Positions 1-6,026 of a DNA stretch of 7,748 nucleotides are shown here, piece by piece. Every line of letters starts with the position of its first letter. Position 1 is the first letter of the stretch. Source of the DNA: Arthrobacter sp. (GTDB taxonomy: Bacteria; Actinomycetota; Actinomycetes; Actinomycetales; Micrococcaceae). The notes under the pieces were generated by a model that saw nothing but the letters and a program-made list of their open reading frames with translations, was not told the origin of the DNA and did not search any database. The stretch covers positions 1 through 7,748 of the forward strand of contig JAODMA010000244.1 in NCBI GenBank assembly GCA_025464545.1, written 5' to 3'. A program made the position numbers and the translations under genes.

Positions 1-25
1 CGAATAGCCGGTCCCCGGCATTTCG
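1..25 (-). terminator. Hairpin just after the glycosyltransferase stop, possible terminator
   Basis: Starting 7 nt past the stop codon of the minus-strand glycosyltransferase, GCCGG (7-11) and CCGGC (15-19) form a 5-bp stem with a 3-nt loop. CGAA (1-4) pairs with TTCG (22-25) outside a 2x2 mismatch. Position directly after a stop fits a transcript end. The window stops here, so a following T-run cannot be checked. Confidence 0.4.
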
Positions 26-31
26 GCGCAC

Positions 32-1120
32 TCAGGCCCAGGCTTCCCGGAGCGCACGCCAGGCGTCGTCGCCGTCCGCGCCGGGACCGACGGACGCGGC
101 AGGGCTTTGCTTGTCCCGGCGCGCAGACAGACCTCGCAAGTGCCTCCCCGACCCCGCCAGCACCGCCAGGGCCGTGAACACGGAGTAAACCGGGACGAGC
201 GGAACGAGCCACCTGTTGCGGAGCAGGAATTTTGGCAAGGGCGTGCCGGTCACGTCGCGGTGGGCCTGCAGCAGGGCACGCGCCCGGCGCGAGCGCAGCC
301 GCCAGAGGTCCCGCAGAGTCGACGCAGACGCGGTCTGGACCCGGGCAAGAGGTGCGAAGGCGACGCGATATCCAGCCTTGCGGACACGCCAGGCCAGCTC
401 CAGCTCCGCGCCCGCTTCGCCCTCCCGGAACGGGCCGAGCTCGGCCAGGATCTCTCTCCGGAACGCCTCGATGCCGCCGGGAAGGAGCGGGAGGCCGCCC
501 ACCTCGGCCAGAGCCCGCCGGGTGATGGCCGCACCAAGGTGACCGATCCCGGCCAGCAGCCCGCCGGGAACATGGCTCCAGCGGACCGGACTGTCATTCC
601 CGTAGACGGCCCCGGTGTGCCGGTCCTCAAAACCTTGAAGCATGGCGTCGACGGTGCAGCGGGAGAAGATCGCGTCCGCGTCGACGAACATCAGCACGTC
701 TCCCGCCGCGTGGCGGACGCCCAGGTTCCGGGCAGCGGCCCGCCCTCTCCCGGGCTGCCGCACGACCTTAATCCGCGGATCCGCCGCGGCGAAGGAGGCC
801 ATCAATTCCGCGGTGCTGTCCGTGGAGCCCTCGTCGACGAGGATGACCTCGTATCGCGAGTAGCGCGTTCGCCCGATGGACCGGACGCAATTGCCGAGGA
901 CGCTTGCAGCATCGCGGGCCGGAACAATGACCGAGACGCTGGGCCATGCATCCCACAACGTCCGAACTCCCCGGCGCCGGCGGCTGGCCGCACGAAGCTC
1001 GAACCCCACCGCCAATGACAACGCCAGCAGCTGGACGAGCCCGAACATAGCGATTATTAGGCCCGGGAGGAGCAGCAGGAAGAACTGGGAACCCGGGTCT
1101 TCCTGGTCAAACCACGGCAT
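32..1120 (-). CDS. Membrane-anchored family 2 glycosyltransferase
   Basis: A 362-residue GT-A fold enzyme predicted to move a sugar from a nucleotide-sugar donor onto an envelope or lipid-linked acceptor; donor and acceptor cannot be read from sequence. Residues about 13-40 form a hydrophobic membrane segment, the GT2 domain runs from about 61 to 260 (SVIVPARD start, VDEGSTDST near 95-103, DxD motif as VDAD at 146-149), and a second hydrophobic stretch lies near 304-323. The usual ED before LELAWR is A-E here (238-239), and the processive QxxRW motif is replaced by an arginine-rich stretch near 274-281, which argues against a processive polysaccharide synthase. I chose the ATG at 1120 because it overlaps the upstream ATP-grasp gene by only 14 nt and begins just before the membrane segment; an earlier in-frame start at 1195 would overlap by 89 nt. 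No clear ribosome binding site precedes it, so translational coupling is likely. Confidence 0.88.
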   Translation of the reverse strand: MPWFDQEDPGSQFFLLLLPGLIIAMFGLVQLLALSLAVGFELRAASRRRRGVRTLWDAWPSVSVIVPARDAASVLGNCVRSIGRTRYSRYEVILVDEGSTDSTAELMASFAAADPRIKVVRQPGRGRAAARNLGVRHAAGDVLMFVDADAIFSRCTVDAMLQGFEDRHTGAVYGNDSPVRWSHVPGGLLAGIGHLGAAITRRALAEVGGLPLLPGGIEAFRREILAELGPFREGEAGAELELAWRVRKAGYRVAFAPLARVQTASASTLRDLWRLRSRRARALLQAHRDVTGTPLPKFLLRNRWLVPLVPVYSVFTALAVLAGSGRHLRGLSARRDKQSPAASVGPGADGDDAWRALREAWA

Positions 1121-2054
1121 AGGCGTACGCTGCCGTTCCCTGCCGGAACGACGCGGGGTTGAAGGATGGGAGGTTGAAGGAGGCCAGGACGGCATCGAGC
1201 AGTTCCGGTGCCGACTCGCTGCCAGCCCCGAAGCGCGCGTTCACGTCCAGTATCACCGGAGTCCCGTCGTCCCGTCGTCGGACCGTGAGCTCCACCGGGC
1301 CCGTCAGTGCCAACGAACGGACGGCGGCCATCGCAAGGTTCCCGACGTCCATGGCCTCGCCGGCTACAGCGCGGCGGACGGATCCCGCCCAGGTGTCCGG
1401 GTGTCCGTCTGCCCATGCGGTCCTTTCTGCCACGATCACGAACGGAGCCGTACCGTTGTGCGCGGGGGTTCCAAAGACCATGGGAATGTATTCGGTTCCC
1501 GGAATGTGTTCCTGGACGATCTGTCCGTCCGGCAGCGTGGCCCAGTCGACCTGTTGGTTTCCGTCGATTAAAAGCGCTGAACCTGCGCCGCGGTAGACCC
1601 TCGGCCTGACGACCACGGGACCGTCCAATGCCGCCATGGCATTTTCTGCGTCGGCGAAATCGCCGGGGACGCCGAAGCGCGGGACCGGGACGCCGGCCGA
1701 ACGGAGCTGCCAAGCGGTGAAGAGCTTGTCGTCGGCCAGCGCCACGGGTCCGGGGTCGCTGATGATGACGCGGACGTCCCGCCCAAAACCGGCGCGGGCG
1801 GCGGACAGGTGAGTCAGTTCCTCGCTGGCCGTCGGAATGACGATATTGATGCCCTCCCGGGCGACGAGGCGCCGAAGCACCGGGACCATTTCCGGATCGG
1901 TGGCCGGGGGCACCCGGACCGAGGTGAAGCCGGACCCAGCCGGCAGTTCGCGGACGTCGGCTCCAAGGAAGGGAATGTCTCTGGATTTTAATTGCGCGGC
2001 TAGCGCGCGGCCGGCAGGGCCGCCGGCACCGATGACGAGGACGCGGGGTTTCAC
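1107..2054 (-). CDS. ATP-grasp domain protein (CarB/PylC-like carboxylate-amine ligase)
   Basis: A 315-residue protein resembling the ATP-grasp half of carbamoyl-phosphate synthase and PylC-type ligases, which activate a carboxylate as acyl phosphate and join it to an amine. Visible parts: a pre-ATP-grasp nucleotide-fold domain with GAGGPAG at 9-15, DDK at 108-110 opening the ATP-grasp domain, VVVRPR at 147-152 with the glycine loop RGAGS (155-159), QEHIPGTEY at 181-189, and the metal-site strand LDVNARFG at 269-276. Two positions differ from the usual family pattern: Arg150 where Lys is common, and Asp270 where Glu is common. The GTG start at 2054 is favoured because GGAG lies 5 nt upstream and the glycine-rich strand begins at once; the open frame back to 2195 adds 47 residues unlike any domain. 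It shares 14 nt with the downstream glycosyltransferase, suggesting one pathway. Substrate unknown. Confidence 0.85.
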   Translation of the reverse strand: MKPRVLVIGAGGPAGRALAAQLKSRDIPFLGADVRELPAGSGFTSVRVPPATDPEMVPVLRRLVAREGINIVIPTASEELTHLSAARAGFGRDVRVIISDPGPVALADDKLFTAWQLRSAGVPVPRFGVPGDFADAENAMAALDGPVVVRPRVYRGAGSALLIDGNQQVDWATLPDGQIVQEHIPGTEYIPMVFGTPAHNGTAPFVIVAERTAWADGHPDTWAGSVRRAVAGEAMDVGNLAMAAVRSLALTGPVELTVRRRDDGTPVILDVNARFGAGSESAPELLDAVLASFNLPSFNPASFRQGTAAYAYAVV

Positions 2055-2166
2055 GGTTTCTCCATTCAATTCTGAGACGGCGTCCAGGGCGTGGCATGAC
2101 CCTGCGCGATACCCCCTCAAGCAACGGCGGTTTGCAGCGGGAGGCCGCCAGGGTGCGGCAGCCTCG

Positions 2167-2178
2167 TTTACCAGTAAA
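2167..2178. promoter_or_regulatory. Palindrome TTTAC-CA-GTAAA, candidate operator
   Basis: Perfect 5-bp arms, TTTAC (2167-2171) and GTAAA (2174-2178), flank a 2-bp centre. This A/T-rich palindrome stands out in GC-rich DNA and lies about 113 bp upstream of the ATP-grasp start, where an operator for that minus-strand unit could sit. Regulator binding is inference; a 12-bp palindrome can also arise by chance. Confidence 0.3.
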
Positions 2179-2201
2179 AGCGAGCGGCCTATCACAAGGC
2201 C

Positions 2202-2218
2202 CGAGTAGCCGATACTCG
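2202..2218. repeat. Small inverted repeat CGAGTA/TACTCG
   Basis: Six perfect pairs, CGAGTA (2202-2207) and TACTCG (2213-2218), around a 5-nt loop. A second stem, GCCCCG (2225-2230) with CGGGGC (2240-2245), follows closely. Both could fold in a long leader of the ATP-grasp transcript or be protein sites. No T-run follows in either direction, so a terminator is not supported. Confidence 0.4.
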
Positions 2219-2379
2219 AAACTGGCCCCGCCGCGCAGTCGGGGCGCCCTTTCGATACGTGGATTCGGCTTCCGGTTACCCAGAGGGGGCCGGTTCAGGG
2301 CAGGCAGGCACCGCGGAGCCCTGGGCATGTCCCTCGCTGCTCCCGCTCGTCCGGGGAGCAAGTCCCACGGACCCACGCA

Positions 2380-2410
2380 CGGATGGACATAGAGGCTATA
2401 TGTCCATCCG
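2380..2410. repeat. 12-bp inverted repeat heading the ATGTCC array
   Basis: CGGATGGACATA (2380-2391) and TATGTCCATCCG (2399-2410) are exact reverse complements around a 7-nt spacer, giving a strong hairpin in either transcript or a dyad protein site. The left arm carries GGACAT, the reverse complement of the ATGTCC core found in the tandem units just downstream, so it is an inverted, slightly altered copy of the same unit. Confidence 0.75.
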
Positions 2411-2420
2411 CGCTACCCGC

Positions 2421-2493
2421 GGGAGGGCATGTCCACCGTTCGCGGGAGGGCATGTCCACCGGCTGGGAGGGCATGTCCACCGCTCGCGGGAGG
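2421..2493 (+). repeat. Tandem array of GGGAGGGCATGTCCACCG units
   Basis: Three identical 18-bp units begin at 2421, 2444 and 2465, and a fourth, truncated to its first six bases (GGGAGG), begins at 2488. Unit starts are 23, 21 and 23 bp apart, close to two helical turns; spacers are TTCGC, GCT and CTCGC. Another ATGTCC lies at 2327-2332 and the head hairpin carries the core in both orientations. The array sits between two divergent operons and is not within a gene. It could be a protein-binding array, a remnant of a dispersed intergenic repeat family, or a structured RNA. I recall similar GGCATGTCCACC repeats between genes of Arthrobacter relatives, but that is memory and unverified. Confidence 0.8.
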
Positions 2494-2511
2494 ACGGACC
2501 GCGGCCGGACA

Positions 2512-2529
2512 CCCCGGCTGGAGCCGGGG
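2512..2529. repeat. Tight GC-rich inverted repeat
   Basis: CCCCGGCT (2512-2519) and AGCCGGGG (2522-2529) form eight perfect pairs around only 2 nt. It lies about 90 bp upstream of the riboswitch, probably before the transcription start of the plus-strand operon. No T-run follows, so it is not a typical terminator. Confidence 0.4.
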
Positions 2530-2621
2530 ATGCCGTGCGGACCGGGTGCGGGACAGCGCCGGTTACGGAACATGACGGCGGCGGCGGTGCGCGCGGGTGC
2601 CGGGAGTGTTACGTTTTTGGA

Positions 2622-2737
2622 GAGTAATGAGAACCGGTGCCAAGCCCTGACTGGCCGGTCGGCAACCCTCCCTTTTCGCGGCGGGGTGCCTCAGGTGAAT
2701 ACTCGGCATATCGACCATTCGAGCTGCAAGCGTGAAA
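2622..2737 (+). ncRNA. SAM-IV class riboswitch
   Basis: This leader matches my knowledge of the actinobacterial SAM-IV family. P1 pairs GAGTA (2622-2626) with TACTC (2700-2704), followed at the 5' side by the conserved ATGAG (2627-2631). P2 pairs ACCG (2633-2636) with CGGT (2656-2659) and GCCA (2639-2642) with TGGC (2652-2655), closing an AAGCCC-type loop. The highly conserved GGCAACCCTCC (2661-2671) pairs partly with GGGGTGCC (2683-2690) in P3, followed by AGGTGA (2693-2698). Outside P1, a small stem and the conserved GCAAGCG (2726-2732) mark SAM-IV rather than SAM-I. The ribosome binding site of the first gene lies a few bases past the aptamer and no intrinsic terminator intervenes, so control of translation initiation is more likely than transcription termination. 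SAM binding should switch off the operon, which fits the sulfhydrylase downstream. The exact 3' boundary is approximate. Confidence 0.88.
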
Positions 2738-2751
2738 GAAGGAGTCCCGTC

Positions 2752-3084
2752 GTGCCCGACGCTTCCGCACCCGCTGTTACAAGCACAGTAACCGCCCCGT
2801 CCCCGGCCGCCCCCCGTGCAGCCGCCGAGGAAAGGCTGGCTTACCGCCTGTTCACCGGCCCCGATGACCGTTCCTTCTGTGAGCGTGTTTCCACGGCACT
2901 GGCCGAGGGCTATGTGCTGCACGGCAGCCCGTCCGCCACGTTCAACGGCAGCACCGTGATTGTGGCCCAGGCCGTGGTGCTGCCGGCCGCAATTGCCAGT
3001 GCGGACGCCGCCGTCGCCGACGCTGTGGAGGACCTGGACAACGACGCGTATGGCTTTGAAGATGTAACCGGGGGCCACGCATGA
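2752..3084 (+). CDS. DUF1737 domain protein, first gene of the SAM-riboswitch operon
   Basis: A 110-residue soluble protein. Residues 1-27 are low-complexity Ala/Pro/Ser/Thr; residues about 29-79 (AYRLFTGPDD, FCERVSTALAEGYVLHGSP, VIVAQAVVLP) match the pattern of the DUF1737 family, which has no known function. The tail to 110 is acidic. The GTG at 2752 is chosen because AAGGAG at 2739-2744 sits 7 nt upstream; the same frame stays open back to 2383 but that would translate the riboswitch and repeat array. Its stop overlaps the next start as ATGA (3081-3084), implying coupled translation with the rhodanese. Position under a SAM riboswitch suggests a role in methionine or sulfur metabolism, possibly as a partner or regulator of the two enzymes that follow; this is inference. 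Confidence 0.88.
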   Translation: MPDASAPAVTSTVTAPSPAAPRAAAEERLAYRLFTGPDDRSFCERVSTALAEGYVLHGSPSATFNGSTVIVAQAVVLPAAIASADAAVADAVEDLDNDAYGFEDVTGGHA

Positions 3085-3500
3085 GCTATGCCGGAGACCT
3101 CAGCCCCCGGGAGGCCTGGGCAAAGCTCGAGGCAGGAGCCATCCTGGTCGATGTCCGCACCGAGTCCGAATGGGCCCGCATCGGCATCCCGGACACCGCG
3201 TCGGCGCATGAAAAGCGAAACGATCCGCTGTTCATCCAGTGGAACCTGTCCGGCGGCATCCCCAATTCGCGGTTCGTTGAGCAGCTCAGGCAGCAGGCTC
3301 CGGATGCCCCCGGGACCGAGCTCGTGTTCCTGTGCCGTTCCGGCGTCCGCTCCGTCGCCGCAGCCAACGCTGCCACGGAGGCCGGCTTCGTCTCCTACAA
3401 CGTCCTTGAGGGCTTCGAAGGCGAACCGGACCAATACGGTGAACGGAGCGTCAACGGCTGGAAGAACCAAGGCCTGCCCACCAACCTCGGAAAGAACTAA
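3081..3500 (+). CDS. Single-domain rhodanese-like sulfurtransferase
   Basis: A 139-residue cytosolic protein made of one rhodanese domain. ILVDVRTESEW at 21-31 is the CH2A-like motif and LCRSGVRS at 84-91 is the active-site loop, with Cys85 as the residue expected to carry a persulfide. The six-residue loop after the cysteine (RSGVRS) is typical of sulfur-handling rhodaneses rather than of Cdc25-like phosphatases, which have seven. Length is normal for the single-domain group. It starts inside the stop of the DUF1737 gene and its TAA directly abuts the GTG of the sulfhydrylase. The context suggests it supplies or shuttles sulfane sulfur, or detoxifies persulfide, around homocysteine formation; the sequence alone does not show the donor or acceptor. 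Confidence 0.93.
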   Translation: MSYAGDLSPREAWAKLEAGAILVDVRTESEWARIGIPDTASAHEKRNDPLFIQWNLSGGIPNSRFVEQLRQQAPDAPGTELVFLCRSGVRSVAAANAATEAGFVSYNVLEGFEGEPDQYGERSVNGWKNQGLPTNLGKN

Positions 3501-4709
3501 GTGACTTTCAATCCCGACGCCGCGAGCTGGAGCGCCGAAACCCAGGCTGTCCGTGGCGGGCTCGACCGTTCCGGCTTCCAGGAGACCACGGAGCCGATTT
3601 TCCTCAACTCCGGCTTCGTGTACGAATCTGCCGCCGCGGCGGAGCGGGCCTTCACCGGCGAGGACGAGCGGTTCGTCTACTCCCGGTATGGAAACCCTTC
3701 GGTCGCGACGTTCCAGGAGCGGCTTCGGCTGCTTGAAGGCACCGAGGCATGCTTTGCGACGGCGTCCGGCATGTCCGCAGTGTTCACCGCGCTGGGCGCG
3801 TTGCTCGGCGCCGGTGACCGCGTGGTTGCTGCCCGTTCGCTGTTTGGTTCCTGCTTTGTGATCCTCAATGAGATCCTGCCGCGCTGGGGCGTGGAGACCG
3901 TTTTCGTGGACGGGCCGGATCTGGAGCAGTGGCGTTCGGCGTTGTCGGAGCCGACGACGGCGGTCTTCTTCGAGTCGCCGTCGAACCCGATGCAGGAGAT
4001 CGTGGACATCGCGGCCGTGAGCGAGCTGGCACACGCGGCGGGCGCGAAAGTCGTCGTCGACAATGTCTTTGCCACACCGCTGCTGCAGCGCTGCGGGGAA
4101 CTCGGCGCCGACGTCGTCGTTTACTCCGGCACGAAGCACATCGACGGCCAGGGCCGGGTACTCGGCGGCGCCATCCTGGGCACCAAGGAATTCATTGACG
4201 GTCCGGTTAAGCAGCTTATGCGCCACACCGGTCCGGCGCTTTCGGCGTTCAACGCTTGGGTGCTCACGAAGGGCCTGGAGACCATGGCGCTGAGGGTGAA
4301 CCACTCCTCGGCCTCCGCACTGCGGCTGGCCGGATGGCTCGAGGAGCAACCCGTGGTCAACTGGGTGAAGTACCCGCTGCTGCCGTCCCACCCGCAGTAC
4401 GAGCTGGCGGCGAAGCAGATGAAGGCCGGCGGCACAGTGCTGACGCTGGAGCTTTCGCCCTCCCCCGGACGCTCCGCCAAGGAGGCAGCGTTCGCCCTGC
4501 TGGACGCGCTGCGGATCATCGACATCTCCAACAACCTCGGCGACGCCAAGTCCCTCATCACCCATCCCGCCACGACGACACACCGCGCTATGGGCCCGGA
4601 GGGCCGCGCGGCGATTGGTCTCAGCGACGGGGTGGTACGGCTCTCCGTGGGCCTGGAAGACGTTGACGACCTGATCCGTGACCTCGGCCAGGCGCTCAAA
4701 CAGGTCTAG
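3501..4709 (+). CDS. metZ: O-succinylhomoserine sulfhydrylase-type PLP enzyme
   Basis: A 402-residue member of the Cys/Met metabolism PLP family (fold type I), likely making homocysteine directly from an activated homoserine and sulfide. Visible features: [20 protein letters not shown] at the N-terminus, Tyr60 and Arg62 in VYSRYGNP (phosphate contacts to the neighbouring subunit), ATASGMSAV in the cofactor site, ESPSNP and the cofactor-binding Asp in [10 protein letters not shown], and the Schiff-base lysine Lys212 in [12 protein letters not shown]. The HIDGQGR segment and the overall pattern fit MetZ better than MetB or MetC, though acyl-donor choice (succinyl or acetyl) cannot be settled by eye. 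GTG at 3501 follows the rhodanese TAA with no gap and GGAAAG lies about 6 nt upstream. The riboswitch at 2622 should control it. Its last 14 bp overlap the tail of the convergent GCS2 gene. Confidence 0.92.
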   Translation: MTFNPDAASWSAETQAVRGGLDRSGFQETTEPIFLNSGFVYESAAAAERAFTGEDERFVYSRYGNPSVATFQERLRLLEGTEACFATASGMSAVFTALGALLGAGDRVVAARSLFGSCFVILNEILPRWGVETVFVDGPDLEQWRSALSEPTTAVFFESPSNPMQEIVDIAAVSELAHAAGAKVVVDNVFATPLLQRCGELGADVVVYSGTKHIDGQGRVLGGAILGTKEFIDGPVKQLMRHTGPALSAFNAWVLTKGLETMALRVNHSSASALRLAGWLEEQPVVNWVKYPLLPSHPQYELAAKQMKAGGTVLTLELSPSPGRSAKEAAFALLDALRIIDISNNLGDAKSLITHPATTTHRAMGPEGRAAIGLSDGVVRLSVGLEDVDDLIRDLGQALKQV

Positions 4710-5910
4710 GGCTCTTTCCGTCCGCATTCAGGCCCGGGCGGACCCGCCGGTGCGAGGCCCGGTCCGCGCGTTGCGAGGGTTCCGTCCCCTGAGTGGTCAC
4801 CTGGACCGCGCGGTCGACGACGGCCACCAGCCCACCTGCTTTAAACGGCTGGCGCTGCAGCTGGGAACCGGTCCCCTCGGTGAGGATCCGCCCGATGCCC
4901 TCGCGGACCAGCGCCAGCTCGCCCTGCTCGGCCAGCACCGGCGTCAAATAGTCCACGAGCGCCTGGACCACCTGCGCTGCCGGCGCCGGCAGGAACGTCC
5001 CGAAGTCCAGCAGCTGCCCGCGAAGCCCGCAGTTGCTGGCCTGCCAGGCGGCCATCCGCAGCAACAACGTGGGCACCGGGGCGGGCTCCACGCCGTCGGC
5101 CCACTCCCGGCAGGCGGATTCCACGAGGGCGCGCACCAGCACGGCGATCAGACCCGCGTCCTCTGCCCGGAGGCAGACGTCGGCGACCCGGACCTCCACC
5201 GTGGGGTGGTGCCGGCACAGCCGCGCGTCGAAGTAGATCATTCCTTCGTCCAGCAACACGCCGCTTTCCACCAGCCGGGTCACCACCCTCCGGTAGACGG
5301 GCAGGCTGCCGAAGATCATCGTGGGACCCGAGCCCGGCCAGCGGTTCCAGGCCTGCGTACGGTAGCTTTCAAACCCGGTCTCCGCACCGTTCCAGTACGG
5401 GGAGTTGGCGCTGAGGGCGATCAGCACAGCCAACTTGTCGCGGATCCGGTCCATCACCGCAACACCCTCCTCTGCGGACTCCACGAAAGTGTGCACGTGG
5501 AAACCGCACGTGAGCTGGTTCCGGACCGTGAGTCCGAAGCGCTCCTGCATGGTGACATAACGCGGCGAGGGTGTGGTGTGCGTTGCCGAGCCGCGGGGCG
5601 AGGTGGCCAGGGCCGCGACCCGGGCGCCATGGGCCCTGGCGGCCTGGTCCGCGAGGGATCGGCCCTGCCGGACCTGCCCGAGCAGCTCGTTGTAGCCCAA
5701 ACACGGCGGCGTCTGGGTCTCGATCTGCTCCAGCTTGAGTTCAAAGCTGAAGCCGGCGTCCTCGTGGACCGGGTGCTGGGCCGCGACCACCCGCCCGGTC
5801 TCCGGCGCTGCCGGGACCAGGCTGGGCAGCATGACGTCGGCCAGCGCCAGCGGCATCCCCGTTTCGGAGTCCACGATCAGGAGTTCTTCCTCGACACCAA
5901 AGGTGCGCAT
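4696..5910 (-). CDS. GCS2/YbdK-type carboxylate-amine ligase (annotated as glutamate-cysteine ligase)
   Basis: A 404-residue member of the type 2 glutamate-cysteine ligase family, which joins a carboxylate (often glutamate) to an amine using ATP. Family marks: [11 protein letters not shown] at 4-14, CGFHVH at 135-140 (where CGLHVHV is usual), [17 protein letters not shown] at 168-184 followed by W-R-P-G-SG, and [11 protein letters not shown] at 236-246. The ATG at 5910 starts immediately before the core motif; the frame continues upstream to 5970 but adds only 20 unrelated residues. About 30 residues at the C-terminus (from about 375) are basic, low in conserved character and go beyond the length I recall for YbdK, and they run into the convergent metZ gene. 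Actinobacteria normally rely on mycothiol, so true glutathione synthesis is uncertain and a different substrate is possible. No good ribosome binding site is visible. Confidence 0.88.
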   Translation of the reverse strand: MRTFGVEEELLIVDSETGMPLALADVMLPSLVPAAPETGRVVAAQHPVHEDAGFSFELKLEQIETQTPPCLGYNELLGQVRQGRSLADQAARAHGARVAALATSPRGSATHTTPSPRYVTMQERFGLTVRNQLTCGFHVHTFVESAEEGVAVMDRIRDKLAVLIALSANSPYWNGAETGFESYRTQAWNRWPGSGPTMIFGSLPVYRRVVTRLVESGVLLDEGMIYFDARLCRHHPTVEVRVADVCLRAEDAGLIAVLVRALVESACREWADGVEPAPVPTLLLRMAAWQASNCGLRGQLLDFGTFLPAPAAQVVQALVDYLTPVLAEQGELALVREGIGRILTEGTGSQLQRQPFKAGGLVAVVDRAVQVTTQGTEPSQRADRASHRRVRPGLNADGKSPRPV

Positions 5911-5916
5911 GCATCC

Positions 5917-5922
5917 ATTGTG
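5917..5922 (-). promoter_or_regulatory. Possible -10 box for leaderless GCS2 transcript
   Basis: On the minus strand CACAAT lies 6 nt before the ATG at 5910 and matches TATAAT at four of six positions. With no Shine-Dalgarno sequence in front of that ATG, a leaderless transcript starting at or near the A is possible. No convincing -35 box is seen, so this is a weak call. Confidence 0.25.
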
Positions 5923-5986
5923 CGTCAGGAAGTGCGGAAACGCGCTACCTCTGGTCACGGTCCTGCGCACACCCGCCGAGGCCCTC

Positions 5987-6026
5987 CTGAGCGGGTCCAG
6001 GACACCGAATACCGGGACCGGCTCAG
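5987..6026 (-). terminator. Strong hairpin over the MurA stop codon
   Basis: CTGAGC (5987-5992) pairs with GCTCAG (6021-6026), and GGTCC (5994-5998) pairs with GGACC (6015-6019). The result is an 11-bp stem with one mismatch (5993/6020) and a 16-nt loop. The right arm includes the TGA of the MurA gene at 6023-6025. There is no T-run after it on the minus strand, so it is either an actinobacterial-style U-poor terminator or an mRNA 3'-end stabiliser. An alternative pairing, CCAGGAC (5997-6003) with GTCCTGG (6026-6032), competes with it. It separates MurA from the GCS2 gene and supports a separate promoter for the latter. Confidence 0.5.

Larger units (their letters stand above)
2055..2621. other. 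Long structured intergenic region between divergent operons
   Basis: About 570 bp separate the GTG of the ATP-grasp gene from the riboswitch. Open frames cross it on both strands, but they are built of repeats and have no domain-like content, so I see no gene. It must contain the promoters of both flanking operons, yet no convincing -35/-10 pair stands out. Its visible contents are a palindrome at 2167-2178, hairpins at 2202-2218, 2225-2245, 2338-2360 and 2512-2529, and the ATGTCC repeat array at 2380-2493, listed separately where supportable. Confidence 0.75.

Noticed and set aside
1057..2376. 439-codon minus-strand frame overlapping the ATP-grasp gene
   Set aside because: Same strand, other frame; composition is Arg/Pro/Gly-rich without motifs, while the ATP-grasp frame carries the full domain pattern.
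2421..2493. CRISPR array
   Set aside because: Units are 18 bp with 3-5 bp spacers that resemble one another, and no cas gene is present; spacers are far too short for CRISPR.
2383..2751. Upstream extension of the DUF1737 gene, or separate small genes, across the repeat array
   Set aside because: The frame is open, but it translates the repeats and the SAM-IV aptamer. The GTG at 2752 has a well-placed ribosome binding site, and the domain begins after it.
2910..4727. 605-codon minus-strand open frame opposite the rhodanese and metZ genes
   Set aside because: It is the antisense shadow of well-supported genes, a common by-product of G/C-rich third positions. Its translation is rich in Arg/Gly/His with no domain pattern.
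4738..4767. Terminator after metZ (GCGGACC with GGTCCGC)
   Set aside because: The 7-bp stem has a 16-nt loop and no T-run, and lies inside the conserved reading frame of the convergent GCS2 gene, so base composition may explain it.
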